Below are positions 23,602 to 32,569 of a DNA stretch of 64,000 nt, one piece after another; the first letter of the stretch is position 1, and the number at the start of each line of letters is the position of its first letter. The position numbers and the translations under genes were made by a program. Source of the stretch: Brevibacillus gelatini (GTDB lineage Bacteria > Bacillota > Bacilli > Brevibacillales > Brevibacillaceae); contig NZ_RHHS01000008.1 in NCBI RefSeq assembly GCF_003710935.1, forward strand, positions 62,001 to 126,000, given 5' to 3'. The notes under the pieces were generated by a model that worked only from the letters and a program-made list of their open reading frames with translations, was not told where the DNA came from and made no database searches.

Positions 23602-25098
23602 CTACGGCAACTGCAACAGCTGTCTGGCCCGATGCTTCGACAGGTTGAACGACTGCCAACTCCGATTTGCCAGCAACTCCTCCCGCTTGTTTTCCAAATA
23701 ATACACTGCGTGCTCGCGCAGCGACTCGTCCTCCTTCAGTTCCAGCAAATACGGAACCACATCGTACGACAGCCTGCCCAAATACGCAACGTCTATATTC
23801 CCCGTGGCATGGTAACGCTCCATGTTGTTTTTGGCGATGATGACGTCCATGTTGATGTAGTTGAGCAGCACGTAACTCACAAGCGACACCACCGCATAAT
23901 ACTTCATGAGCGATAACGTATGCCGCCAAATTTTGCACAAGGCGATCACGAACAAGATCAGCAGAAAGATCATGAAAATATGCGCAAGCAGACGGCTGTG
24001 CGTATAACCGTACGCCTGCTCATACAGTGACAGCCGATAATAAGCCGAAAAAAGGATAAAGCTCGTGCATACTGTCAACGCGGTGAGCAGCACCTGCACG
24101 ACCCGGTACAACAGCCGCTTCGTCTGCGAAACAAGGTACATGGTGCAGAGCAGGATCACAAAGTTAATCACCGTTACCAGCACCAGCTCTTGAAAGCCGT
24201 TTTTGGCGTATTCGGCATAGGTCAGACCATCCGGAAGCGTAGCCTTGTCTCCGCTGAACAAATACGAAATCTGCACATATGTAAAAGCAGCGTACACGAA
24301 ATCAATGATCGACAGGACCGTTACCAAAATCACGCCATCCCATACCAGCTTGCGCTCTTTTGGCGGCAGGGGAATTTCTACCGCTTCCTCCCTTTTGCCA
24401 AAAAGCGAATACAGGTAGCCGAATACCAGTATCGTCACAAGCCCGATCAAAAATAGACGAAAAGCGCCTTCTACCGCATCCAGGTCAATCATCCTGCCAG
24501 GCATTTCGCGCAAAAAATGTCCAAACACCTGATCTGCTTGCGACAACAACGTCAGCACGACGAATAAAATCGGCAGAGAGATTCCTACCCCTATCAGCAC
24601 TTTTTTCAGCACGCCGTACTTCTCCTGATTCATTCGCCCCTTGAGCCATTCTCTCGTCAAGGCAAAAGGCAGGCGCGTATGCTTGAGCGTGAAGGAAAAC
24701 AGCATTTCCAATAGCTCACCCACAAAGCCAGGCTCGTACCACTTCGCCTTGTGCCGTCCTGTGAGCAGCATCGTCTGGATCACGAACAAAAGCGGCACGA
24801 GAGCAAAGTTGAGCAACTGAAAATATCCGTTGGAAAATAAGGCGAAGGACGACGCCAACAGGACAATCGGCACCGTCAGCAGCCAGGCGTACACATGCTT
24901 TCGCGAAAAGCTCAATTGCCCGTGCCACCTGGCCTGCCAACCGTACAGCGCATACATGGCAATAACAAACAGCAAATACGAGATGCCAAACTCCTTGCCG
25001 TAAAGCAAAAAATCCCACAAACAGCCAATTGCGGCCGCCCCCAGCAGCAACCGCCGCAACGCTTTTTGCTCATGTGACCATTCCGCCACGCCCTTCAC
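23602..25098 (-). CDS. DUF4173 family polytopic membrane protein
   Basis: A 498-residue membrane protein with about 10-12 helices and a soluble C-terminal end after residue 430. It matches the build of DUF4173/DUF4153 proteins (central EIPLPPKERKLVWDGVILVT and SRLLAHIFMIFLLILF), a family of unknown function. The start is GTG at 25098 with a GTGGGGA ribosome site; another GTG follows three codons later. It is downstream of yutM but separated from it by a terminator. Confidence 0.75.
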   Translation of the reverse strand: MKGVAEWSHEQKALRRLLLGAAAIGCLWDFLLYGKEFGISYLLFVIAMYALYGWQARWHGQLSFSRKHVYAWLLTVPIVLLASSFALFSNGYFQLLNFALVPLLFVIQTMLLTGRHKAKWYEPGFVGELLEMLFSFTLKHTRLPFALTREWLKGRMNQEKYGVLKKVLIGVGISLPILFVVLTLLSQADQVFGHFLREMPGRMIDLDAVEGAFRLFLIGLVTILVFGYLYSLFGKREEAVEIPLPPKERKLVWDGVILVTVLSIIDFVYAAFTYVQISYLFSGDKATLPDGLTYAEYAKNGFQELVLVTVINFVILLCTMYLVSQTKRLLYRVVQVLLTALTVCTSFILFSAYYRLSLYEQAYGYTHSRLLAHIFMIFLLILFVIALCKIWRHTLSLMKYYAVVSLVSYVLLNYINMDVIIAKNNMERYHATGNIDVAYLGRLSYDVVPYLLELKEDESLREHAVYYLENKREELLANRSWQSFNLSKHRARQLLQLP

Positions 25099-25263
25099 TC
25101 CCCACGATACGAAATTCGGTTCCTGGATAAAAAAAGAGTCCGCAGCTCTCCGATGAACACACTGCTTTTGGTTAGTACGAGCAGGCCCAGCGGTTGGTTA
25201 CTAATTCCCCTGCAATTGCCTCATCTGACAGCCGAAGCGGTCATTTTGTGACAGGAAACGAAA

Positions 25264-25314
25264 AAAACCTCCCTGACCTGTGCATCGAACGTGCACAAAC
25301 CAAAGAGGTCTTGT
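25264..25314 (-). terminator. terminator of yutM
   Basis: Outer stem ACCTC/GAGGT with an inner TGTGCA / TGCACA stem; a run of seven T follows on the minus strand. Confidence 0.7.
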
Positions 25315-25344
25315 CTTCTTGCTATTCATCCTGTCGTGGACAGC

Positions 25345-25704
25345 TTAGTCGTCGCACTTCTCCGCCTTGCCCTCTGCCAGAGCCGTTCTGAATGACGAAC
25401 CGCAGCCGCAAGAAGCAATCGCATTCGGATTCTCGATGGAAAAGCCTCCGCCCATCATGGATTCCTTGAAATCAATTTCGGTTCCTTTAATGTATGGATA
25501 GCTGTCCTTGTCGACAACAATTTTCACGCCATGCTGTTCGAAGGTTTCGTCGCCTTCCTTCATTTCCTGATCCCAGCCCATTCCATAGGTGAAGCCACTG
25601 CACCCGCCTGGTCGGACACCTACCCGCAAAAACAGCCCGGGCTTGTTTTCTGCCGCCAACATTTCCTTTACTTTCAGGCTGGCTCTCTCTGTCAATGTAA
25701 TCAT
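25345..25704 (-). CDS. yutM: A-type iron-sulfur carrier protein YutM
   Basis: A 119-residue HesB/IscA-type protein, which binds and passes on [4Fe-4S] or [2Fe-2S] clusters. The three ligand cysteines are Cys35 (RPGGCSGFTY) and Cys99/Cys101 (IASCGCGSSF). An extra Cys117 lies in the tail (KAEKCDD). ATG at 25704 follows AAAGGAGGGA. In B. subtilis yutM lies near yumC and yuzB as here. Likely client enzymes in the window are MqnE and LipA. Confidence 0.92.
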   Translation of the reverse strand: MITLTERASLKVKEMLAAENKPGLFLRVGVRPGGCSGFTYGMGWDQEMKEGDETFEQHGVKIVVDKDSYPYIKGTEIDFKESMMGGGFSIENPNAIASCGCGSSFRTALAEGKAEKCDD

Positions 25705-25828
25705 GCTTGACTCCCTCCTTTGCAGGCTACTGCACTTTCTATACATTCAGTATACATAAGATGCATCCCTTCTCACAAGGTTCCCCTGCACTTCGGGCGC
25801 TCATACCGGGTCAGGACCAAACAAAAAA

Positions 25829-25856
25829 GGAAGGGCTCCCCCCCTCCTTATGCAAA
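25829..25856 (-). terminator. terminator of the Spo0E-like gene
   Basis: AAGGAAGGG / CCCTCCTT stem-loop with a TTTTTT run on the minus strand, next to the stop codon. Confidence 0.65.
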
Positions 25857-26066
25857 AAAGGCATTGTTTTCGGTCAAATAAAAACGATACTTCTTCTTTC
25901 GGCCTACCTTGGACAGATTATGATCTATCTGGTTCAGTTCGTTGTGTAGTTGATCGATTTGCATACTGTATTGTAGGACTTCTGGATGATCCAAACCAAA
26001 CTCTAACCCCATATTTACCATACGCTGTCGAAGGAGTTCGATTTTTTCGAGCAAAACGTCCCGCAT
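25848..26066 (-). CDS. Spo0E-like sporulation regulatory phosphatase
   Basis: A 72-residue protein of the aspartyl-phosphate phosphatase Spo0E family, which dephosphorylates Spo0A~P and delays sporulation. Two helices are joined by a short loop, and the family signature is visible in VLQYSMQIDQLHNELNQ (SxxLD-type, here with Ile before Asp). GAGAGGAG precedes the ATG. A stand-alone gene, as is usual for the family. Confidence 0.85.
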   Translation of the reverse strand: MRDVLLEKIELLRQRMVNMGLEFGLDHPEVLQYSMQIDQLHNELNQIDHNLSKVGRKKKYRFYLTENNAFFA

Positions 26067-26390
26067 GGTGAGGCTCCTCTCAATTGTAGATCAGGCTTTC
26101 TTACTATATTTTACAAGATCAGCTATCATTTCGCAAACAAAATTTACCACATTACCCAAAATCACCTCAAAAATACGGCGTTAAATGCTAAAATTTTACA
26201 AGAGAGAGTTGGAGAACTTCTGTTATTGTTCGTACATACTAAGAGGTTTATAATATAGATGCCTTGTTGTCCGAGATTTTCCCTACTTACATTAGAGCTT
26301 CCTCCACCCAAGGAACGTTTTTGATTGGGGATGGCCTGGAGGTACAGCTCTATATCCCTTACCAATCGATCCAGAAAGGAAGTGTTTGGA
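26067..26390. other. divergent intergenic region upstream of mqnE
   Basis: About 320 bases between the Spo0E-like gene and mqnE. It is AT-rich in its first half. Both promoters must lie here, but no strong consensus pair was found. No gene is supported. Confidence 0.4.
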
Positions 26391-27494
26391 ATGGCGCTTG
26401 ACACAATTGCCATCCAAGACAAATCACTCGCCGGAATCGCGGAAAAAGTTTTGCACGGCGAGCGTCTTACATTGGAAGACGGCGTTACCCTGTTTAACTC
26501 CAACGATCTTTTAACGATCGGACAGTTGGCAAATATCGTCAATTATCGCAAGAACGAAGATAAGGTTTACTTTGTGCAAAACCTTTACATCAATCCAACA
26601 AACGTTTGCGAAGCCCACTGTAGATTTTGCGGGTTCCGTCGCGATGAAGGCGACGAGGGCGCTTACACCATGAGCAAGGAAGAGCTGCTTCATTATGTGG
26701 AAACCCGTTTCCATCCTGGTATCCGTGAATTTCACATCGTCGGCGGCCACAATCAGCACAAACCGTTCGAATACTACCTGGACAACATTCGCATTTTGAA
26801 GCAGGCTTACCCGGATGTCACAATCAAAGCTTACACCGGGGCAGAAATCGAGTTTTTCTCCCGCATCTCCGGCCTCTCCATTCGCGAGGTTTTGCAGGAG
26901 CTGACCAAAGTCGGGCTGGAAACATTGACAGGCGGCGGCGCAGAGATTTTGACAGAGCGCTACCGCATGAAAATGAGCCCGGAAAAAGCGAGCACAGACA
27001 TGTACTTGCAAGTTCACCGCACGGCTCACGAGCTCGGCTTGAAAACACATACGACCATGCTCTACGGCTCCATCGAGACGCTTGAAGAGCGCGTCATTCA
27101 CATGCTGCGCCTGCGCGAGCTGCAAGACGAGACAAACGGCTTCATGGTTTTCATCCCGCTCGCGGTACAGCCGATCAAGGCATCGGCCGGCATCAAGCGC
27201 CGCAACTCCGCGATTGACGACCTGAAAACGATGGCAATCAGCCGCCTCATGCTGGATAACTTCCAGCACATCAAGGCTTACTTCATTAACATTGGTACGC
27301 AGCTGACCCAGCTGTCTCTGACGATGGGCATTTCCGATGCGCACGGTACGCTGATCGAAGAGCGCATCAGCCACTCGGCAGGCGCCCTCACCCAACAGGC
27401 ACTGACAGTCGATGAGCTGGTCTGGCTGATTAAAGGCGCCGGCAAACGCGCCCTGGAACGCGATACTTTCTACAACGTCATCAAAGAGCACTAA
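26391..27494 (+). CDS. mqnE: aminofutalosine synthase (radical SAM)
   Basis: A 367-residue radical-SAM enzyme of the MqnE/CofH group. The [4Fe-4S]-SAM cysteines are Cys73, Cys77 and Cys80 (CEAHCRFC); further marks are FHIVGGHNQHKPFEYYLD and the TTMLYGSIETLEERV segment. MqnE forms aminofutalosine from carboxyvinyloxybenzoate in the futalosine route to menaquinone. ATG at 26391 follows AAAGGA. Other mqn genes are not in this window. Its product pool feeds the NDH-2-type enzymes YumB and YutJ coded nearby. Confidence 0.9.
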   Translation: MALDTIAIQDKSLAGIAEKVLHGERLTLEDGVTLFNSNDLLTIGQLANIVNYRKNEDKVYFVQNLYINPTNVCEAHCRFCGFRRDEGDEGAYTMSKEELLHYVETRFHPGIREFHIVGGHNQHKPFEYYLDNIRILKQAYPDVTIKAYTGAEIEFFSRISGLSIREVLQELTKVGLETLTGGGAEILTERYRMKMSPEKASTDMYLQVHRTAHELGLKTHTTMLYGSIETLEERVIHMLRLRELQDETNGFMVFIPLAVQPIKASAGIKRRNSAIDDLKTMAISRLMLDNFQHIKAYFINIGTQLTQLSLTMGISDAHGTLIEERISHSAGALTQQALTVDELVWLIKGAGKRALERDTFYNVIKEH

Positions 27495-27502
27495 AAACGG
27501 CA

Positions 27503-27543
27503 AAAAGCTGATGTCCACTAAACAACGGACATCAGCTTTTTTT
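27503..27543 (+). terminator. terminator of mqnE
   Basis: AAAAGCTGATGTCC pairs with GGACATCAGCTTTTTTT, a 14-bp perfect stem. Confidence 0.9.
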
Positions 27544-27599
27544 ATTTCCTGGCACGCGCGGTTGGTCGCGGACAGGAATGAACATCCTAAGAAAACAGC

Positions 27600-27863
27600 T
27601 TACAGCGGAAAATCTGCGTCCAGCATGTCTTCTTCCTCTCGCAAGCAGTTTTTGATTTTCACAAGCAATTCTTCTGCTGACGGAGCTTGCAACAGCTTGC
27701 CGTTTACCAGGGCGAACGGTTCCATGTAGCATTCTCCGCAGTAGCCAAGACAGCCGTATTCGAGAACATCCACATCCAGCTCGGGGTCGTTTTCCAGCGC
27801 ATCTACGACAGACTGCGTGTAGGAGGAAACGTTGCTGGCGCAAAATTCTACCAATGGCTTCAT
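27600..27863 (-). CDS. yuzB: DUF1450 protein YuzB
   Basis: An 87-residue DUF1450 protein with Cys8 (EFCASN) and Cys38, Cys42, Cys45 (YGCLGYCGEC). The Cys spacing suggests Fe-S or redox function; not established. It is divergent from yutJ, as yuzB is in B. subtilis, which supports the symbol. A paralogue is at 5189-5422, whose N-terminus carries CPC rather than CAS. Confidence 0.88.
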   Translation of the reverse strand: MKPLVEFCASNVSSYTQSVVDALENDPELDVDVLEYGCLGYCGECYMEPFALVNGKLLQAPSAEELLVKIKNCLREEEDMLDADFPL

Positions 27864-28036
27864 CTATTTTCACCTACCGATTATACCGACATCGTCACGT
27901 ACTTTATTGTACCGCGACTTTTCCAAAAATCCAGCGGAGAAAACGGGAAAAAGATTGTGCTTGCATTTTTGCCGAAAGAGACTAAAAATAGAATGGGTGC
28001 TGTAAAAAACGGACATAAGAAAGGACTAGACCTTCT

Positions 28037-29104
28037 ATGAAACGACTTGTGATCCTTGGTGGAGGATACGGGGGTCTTCGTATTATCGAGCGAGTCCTGT
28101 CCCCTGATTTACCAGACGACGTGTTAATTACCCTTGTGGACCGTATGCCTTTTCACGGTCTGAAAACAGAGTACTACGCTCTGGCCGCAGGCACTACGCC
28201 GGAATCCCATTTGCGGGTTAATTTTCCAAGCGATCCCCGCCTGACGGTCAAATACGGCGAAGTTATTGCCGTCGATTTGGACGAGCAGGTCGTCAACTTT
28301 GCGAACGGGGATGCCCTCTCGTACGATTGGCTCGTCATCGGTTTGGGTTGTGAGGATCGTTACCATGACATCCCTGGTGCCGACCAGTATACGTGCTCGA
28401 TCCAAACCATGGGAGCTACCCGCAACACTTACATGGCAATCAATAATGTCAATCCATATGGTACGGTTACTGTTGTGGGTGGTGGTCTCTCCGGTGTGGA
28501 AATGGCGGCAGAGCTGCGCGAAAGCCGTCCTGACCTGAACGTGCGAATCATTGACCGTGGTCCAAGCATCTTGAGCCCGTTCCCGAAAAAGCTGCAGGAG
28601 TACGCCTCCCAATGGTTTATCGAGCACGAGGTCCAGCTTGTCTCCATGGCAAACGTTACAGGAGTTGAGCCGGGAGTGGTGTACAACCATAACCAGCCGG
28701 TTCCAAGCGATGTCATCGTCTGGACAGCCGGTATTCAGGCCAACCGGATCGTGCGTGCCCTGCCAATCGAAACAGACAATATCGGACGCGCCAAACTGAA
28801 TCAGTATCACCAGATTCCTACCCATCCAAACGTCTACGTCGTAGGCGACTGCGCAAGCACAATCACTGCGCCGAGTGCCCAAACAGCCGAGATTCAAGGG
28901 GACCAGATCGCCCTGATCCTGAAAAAAGACATCAAAGGCGAAGAATTCCCGGCTTCTCTGCCACCGCTCAAGCACAAAGGCTTCCTTGGCTCTCTCGGCA
29001 AAAAAGAAGGCTTTGCCAGCATGGGGAAAGTCTCTCTGGTCGGTCAGATGGCCCGCGTCATCAAAAGCGGACAGCTTTGGATGTACAAAAAACATATGGG
29101 ATAA
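28037..29104 (+). CDS. yutJ: NADH dehydrogenase-like flavoprotein YutJ
   Basis: A 355-residue FAD-dependent NAD(P)H oxidoreductase of the NDH-2 family, shorter than YumB. The FAD site is LVILGGGYGGLRIIERV, the NAD site VTVVGGGLSGVEMAAEL, and VYVVGDCASTI closes the flavin site. The amphipathic C-terminus (GQMARVIKSGQLWMYKKHMG) may hold it at the membrane. AAAGGACTAGACC precedes the ATG. Electron acceptor unknown; quinone is the first guess. Confidence 0.88.
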   Translation: MKRLVILGGGYGGLRIIERVLSPDLPDDVLITLVDRMPFHGLKTEYYALAAGTTPESHLRVNFPSDPRLTVKYGEVIAVDLDEQVVNFANGDALSYDWLVIGLGCEDRYHDIPGADQYTCSIQTMGATRNTYMAINNVNPYGTVTVVGGGLSGVEMAAELRESRPDLNVRIIDRGPSILSPFPKKLQEYASQWFIEHEVQLVSMANVTGVEPGVVYNHNQPVPSDVIVWTAGIQANRIVRALPIETDNIGRAKLNQYHQIPTHPNVYVVGDCASTITAPSAQTAEIQGDQIALILKKDIKGEEFPASLPPLKHKGFLGSLGKKEGFASMGKVSLVGQMARVIKSGQLWMYKKHMG

Positions 29105-29106
29105 TC

Positions 29107-29142
29107 ATCAAGCCTGTTGGCCAACTGGTCAAACAGGTTTTC
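29107..29142 (+). terminator. terminator of yutJ
   Basis: AGCCTGTTGG ... CAAACAGGTT stem followed by TTCTTTTT. Confidence 0.65.
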
Positions 29143-29157
29143 TTTTTGCATAAGGAA

Positions 29158-29192
29158 GAACCCTTTGTGCGCGTCTGGAAAGCACAAAGGGT
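29158..29192 (-). terminator. terminator of the AAA+ operon
   Basis: AACCCTTTGTGC pairs with GCACAAAGGGTT (12 bp), directly downstream of the AAA+ ATPase gene. Confidence 0.75.
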
Positions 29193-29197
29193 TCATT

Positions 29198-30526
29198 TTA
29201 GATTCGCTTGTATCTGGATAAAAACGCTTCTACATCGTTGTACAAACCGCCCTGGTTGGCGTATTTGACGTAATTTTTCACTGTACGGAGCCAGTCAATC
29301 GTAGACGGCTGCGTCGACTGGATGGCGTTTTTCAGGTCCTTCATGGTCAGAGGCCGCTCGACTCCTGTGCGCATAATCTCGGCGATGACTTCCTCTGTAG
29401 CGAGTTCGACCACGTTTTCGATGTCTGCCCCTGAGTACAGGTCGGTTTCTTTTGCCAAAAGCGCATAGTCAATCTGCTCAATCGGCCGCTCATGCAGCTT
29501 GATGCGGAAAATGGTCGCTCGCGCTTCTTCATCTGGCGGCGAGACAAAAATCATCTTGTCGAAGCGGCCAGGGCGCTTGAAGGCAGGGTCTACGTCCCAC
29601 GGCATGTTCGTCGCCCCGATGATGAGCATTTTGTCCGTATTGGTATCAATGCCTTCGATTTCGGTCAAAAGCGTGTCGATCAGCGTGCGCATCGAGGACG
29701 TCGCAGAACGGCTGCGGTTGTAGCCGAGCGCGTCCATCTCATCGAGAAACAGCACACTGGGCTTGTTTGCCCGCGCCGATGAAAACACCTCCCGCAAGTT
29801 CTGCTCGCTCACCCCGATATACGGATCGAGAATGTCCGAGATGTGAATCGGGATAAACCGGGCGCGGCACTCGCCTGCTGTCGCTTTGGCGATAAATGTT
29901 TTTCCGCAGCCGGGAGGGCCGTACAGCAGGATGCCGCCCCCTACCTTTTTCCGGAATCGTTCAAACAGTCCGGGAGATACAAACGGTTTGATAATTTTCA
30001 TATGGATCGCATTTTTCACGGCATGCAAGCCGCCTACATCAGCAAACGTAATCGGCGTCTCTGCCCTGTCTCTTTTGCCCGCTTGACCGCCGGAGATGAC
30101 CTGGAAGGGCCGCTCGCTGCCGAGTCCTTGAATATGGCTCGCAGCCTTGGGCTGGTTGATTGCGAAAACGGGTACCTTTTCGGCTTTGGTTTCATCCGCC
30201 GCTTCGTCCACTGCTTCATGCCGTTCTGCATCGTTGGTCTGATATACCGCTACAACCTCCGCTTTTCCGGCTGCCGCTTCCGCTGGAACGGATGTCTCGC
30301 TTTGTACAGGCGCGGAAGCCGGCGACTGCGCGAGGGAAAGCTTGCCCAGCTCCCCGATGATCTGCTGTGTCAGCGCCGGATCATTGCAGCGCAGCGCTTC
30401 CGTGAAAGCTTGCAATGCCTCGTTGTTTTTGCCCGTCGCGGCGTACTCCAGACCGAGCAAATACCACGCCGAAGCGTTTTCCGGGTTGCTTTTTGTCATT
30501 TGTAAAAGGACATCGATTTTCTCCAC
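29198..30526 (-). CDS. TPR-AAA+ ATPase
   Basis: A 442-residue protein. Residues 1-65 hold about two TPR-like helices pairs (NPENASAWYLLGLEYAATGK), 66-150 a low-complexity linker, and 155-442 a classic AAA+ module: FADVGGLHAVKNAI, Walker A GPPGCGKT (203-210), Walker B VLFLDEMD (258-265) and arginine-finger region NMPWDVDPAFKRPGRFD. The core is closest in style to SpoVK/VPS4/katanin-type remodelling ATPases. GTG at 30526 directly follows the stop of the TPR membrane protein, so translation is coupled. It probably remodels membrane-associated proteins with its two operon partners. Confidence 0.85.
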   Translation of the reverse strand: MEKIDVLLQMTKSNPENASAWYLLGLEYAATGKNNEALQAFTEALRCNDPALTQQIIGELGKLSLAQSPASAPVQSETSVPAEAAAGKAEVVAVYQTNDAERHEAVDEAADETKAEKVPVFAINQPKAASHIQGLGSERPFQVISGGQAGKRDRAETPITFADVGGLHAVKNAIHMKIIKPFVSPGLFERFRKKVGGGILLYGPPGCGKTFIAKATAGECRARFIPIHISDILDPYIGVSEQNLREVFSSARANKPSVLFLDEMDALGYNRSRSATSSMRTLIDTLLTEIEGIDTNTDKMLIIGATNMPWDVDPAFKRPGRFDKMIFVSPPDEEARATIFRIKLHERPIEQIDYALLAKETDLYSGADIENVVELATEEVIAEIMRTGVERPLTMKDLKNAIQSTQPSTIDWLRTVKNYVKYANQGGLYNDVEAFLSRYKRI

Positions 30527-31408
30527 CTACTGACTCCTCACTTTACACACAAGTTTGTAAACAAGCGGCGAGATCCACGTGTAGACCCCGAAAACAATCC
30601 AGCCGACAGCAAAGTATTCGAGCGCAAACGGAGCAAAGTAGCTGACGAGGAACAGGATACCGGCAAAAACTGCCCACATCCCGATCGGACCACCCAGTTT
30701 GTCTACGAGTCGGTTTGGCCAAAAGACGATGTGTGTTTCCTTGTCGATTGCATCCAGCATCTCTTTTACGCGCTCATTGGTTGGATCGAGCAAAAACGCC
30801 TGGACGAGATTTTCCTTCGCGGTTTTGTAATCGTCGCGAAAGTACGCCTCTTCCCCGATTTTTATCAGCTTGTACAGTTCGTCGTCCTCGACTTCCACAT
30901 AGCTTTGCAGCGTTTTTTGCTGCTGCTTTTTGTTGCTGACGATCAAGTCGATGTAAAACTGGTAGTGCAGCACCGTGCTGTCTTGCGGGTCCAGTCGCTT
31001 TGCTTCCTCCATCAGCAGCCTTGCTTTTTTCACGTGTCCCGTCTGCAGCATCAGGTACGCGTAAGTCGCAATAATCCCCGGTTCCTGCGGATTCAGCGCG
31101 AGAGCTTGCAACAAGGCCTGCTCGGCTTCATACCACTTTTTTTGCGACTTCAAAATCAGCGCGAGCAGTTGGTACACATATTCCGTTACCAACCCTTTTT
31201 GCAGCACATCCACACACAGCTCATAAGCTTCCTCAACATTGCCCAGCTCAAATTCGCAGTAGCTCAGCATGTAAAGCACGGTCGGATTCGTCGGCGCTTC
31301 CGCCAGCGCCTCGCGCAAATGTTCTTTTGCCTGCTCATAGCGATTCATGTCGTAGTAATGTTTGCCCAGTTGATAATGCCGCGAATTTTGCAGCGCTTCA
31401 GTTTCCAT
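30527..31408 (-). CDS. membrane-anchored TPR protein
   Basis: A 293-residue protein with about five TPR units over residues 8-215 (HYQLGKHYYDMNRYEQAKEH, EPGIIATYAYLMLQTGHVKK) and two C-terminal membrane segments (about 243-262 and 266-286). The TPR part should face the cytoplasm and present a docking surface. It overlaps the upstream membrane protein gene by 11 bases and is directly coupled to the AAA+ gene, which also starts with TPR-like helices. Confidence 0.85.
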   Translation of the reverse strand: METEALQNSRHYQLGKHYYDMNRYEQAKEHLREALAEAPTNPTVLYMLSYCEFELGNVEEAYELCVDVLQKGLVTEYVYQLLALILKSQKKWYEAEQALLQALALNPQEPGIIATYAYLMLQTGHVKKARLLMEEAKRLDPQDSTVLHYQFYIDLIVSNKKQQQKTLQSYVEVEDDELYKLIKIGEEAYFRDDYKTAKENLVQAFLLDPTNERVKEMLDAIDKETHIVFWPNRLVDKLGGPIGMWAVFAGILFLVSYFAPFALEYFAVGWIVFGVYTWISPLVYKLVCKVRSQ

Positions 31409-31805
31409 GGAACAGTTGCACTCCTTTTGCTGCGAGAAACCACTCTACGGCCTTGCCCAGCAATGCATATAAAACAGCCTCCGGCACGATCGGCTCCGTC
31501 TTGGCGAAAAGACCCATATGAATGCGGTACCTGCCTCTCAGCAGGAAGTAGTACATGATTCCTGTACCAACCGCCAGAAAGTGCGCGTACCTGGCTGTCA
31601 GAAAGAACACAGCAACGCCTGCCGCCGCAATCGCGTAGCTCCACAGCGGCTTGATCCGCAGCCAGCCCGCGTTTTTGACCCCAAGCACGATAGCTGGCAG
31701 CAAGCCCCCAAGGACGACAGCCAAGAGGTAATGGTTCAGATTGTACGATTTGGTTTCGTAGTCGACATTGGGCTTCAACGTCGGCTGAAACAGCTCGTGG
31801 TTCAT
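31398..31805 (-). CDS. small membrane protein of the TPR/AAA+ operon
   Basis: A 135-residue protein with three likely membrane segments (about 23-41, 53-72 and 78-90 of the mature order, e.g. YLLAVVLGGLLPAIVLGV) and a short cytoplasmic end. ATG at 31805. No family recognised. It is the first intact gene of the operon, downstream of an ATP-grasp remnant, and shares an 11-base overlap with the TPR gene, which suggests a membrane complex of the three products. Confidence 0.65.
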   Translation of the reverse strand: MNHELFQPTLKPNVDYETKSYNLNHYLLAVVLGGLLPAIVLGVKNAGWLRIKPLWSYAIAAAGVAVFFLTARYAHFLAVGTGIMYYFLLRGRYRIHMGLFAKTEPIVPEAVLYALLGKAVEWFLAAKGVQLFHGN

Positions 31806-31869
31806 GTTTTCACACTCTTTTCCAGGTGAGTAAGAAAGTATATAGCGTATCGGTTGCAAACAGCAGATA

Positions 31870-32265
31870 GCTGCGTTACGAGCCGCCCGATAATCGCCAG
31901 TTTGATTTTTTCGTAAAATGGCACGACGACATCAGCCCGATCGGGCAGCCCGGACACTTGCCCATCGCCCTACTCCAAAATGATCCAGCCGCCGTCTTTT
32001 CGCTTCGCCAAATCCAGCGTAAAAAACGGCTTTTCACTCGTTTCTTCACTCGTTTCGCCACCGCAAGAAACGGCGACAAATCCAGCCTCAGCTCCCCGCA
32101 GTCCCCCTCCTTCCAATAGGGCACGAGAAACAAGGGGGCACCATCCAGAAGAACACCCGGTACTCTTTGGAGAGCGATGAGGGGGCAGCAAGCTCGATTG
32201 GCAAAAGCTCGGCCGTTTGGTTCGTTTTGGTTCGTCTCGCTCACGTTCACGTGGATGTTTTTCAC
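31870..32265 (-). pseudogene. ATP-grasp domain protein remnant
   Basis: Two frames together read like the C-terminal half of an ATP-grasp protein. The first frame gives VLLDGAPLFLVPYWKEGDCG and LRLDLSPFLAVAKRV. After a tandem duplication of GAAACGAGTGAA-like sequence near 32035-32060, the other frame gives PFFTLDLAKRKDGGWIILE, a TAG stop at 31970, and GDGQVSGLPDRADVVPFYEK. Family members read IIEMGDGQVSGLP, so the stop replaces the Met codon. The N-terminal half is missing. The gene is dead and lies upstream of the membrane/TPR/AAA+ operon. Confidence 0.65.
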
Positions 32266-32346
32266 GCAGGATAGCCGTTATCATTATTGGTTAGTAAAAT
32301 ATTGGGTATCAAGTAGATTTTACACAGATATAGGAGGAAGATAAAG

Positions 32347-32565
32347 ATGGGAAAGTTGATTGGGTATATTCTTCTCGTGATTGTGGCAGGGGGGATGCTT
32401 GTCATGGTTGCCCCGGAAATTGCCTTGTTTCTAGGGCTGTGTGTGATTGTAGGGACTTTGTTTTATATTGTAGATCTGTTGAAGAGGGAACAACCGCGTA
32501 TTATTCAGGCGCGGCTGGAGAGGAGCTTTCGCAAGCGCGAGAGTGGGCAGGGAAAATTGGAGTAA
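32347..32565 (+). CDS. small two-span membrane protein
   Basis: A 72-residue protein with two membrane segments (about 4-25 and 27-46) and a basic cytoplasmic tail (LLKREQPRIIQARLERSFRK). AGGAGGAAG precedes the ATG. Unknown family. Its stop lies five bases before the truncated transposase, so the IS may have inserted just behind it. Confidence 0.6.
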   Translation: MGKLIGYILLVIVAGGMLVMVAPEIALFLGLCVIVGTLFYIVDLLKREQPRIIQARLERSFRKRESGQGKLE

Positions 32566-32569
32566 AGCC

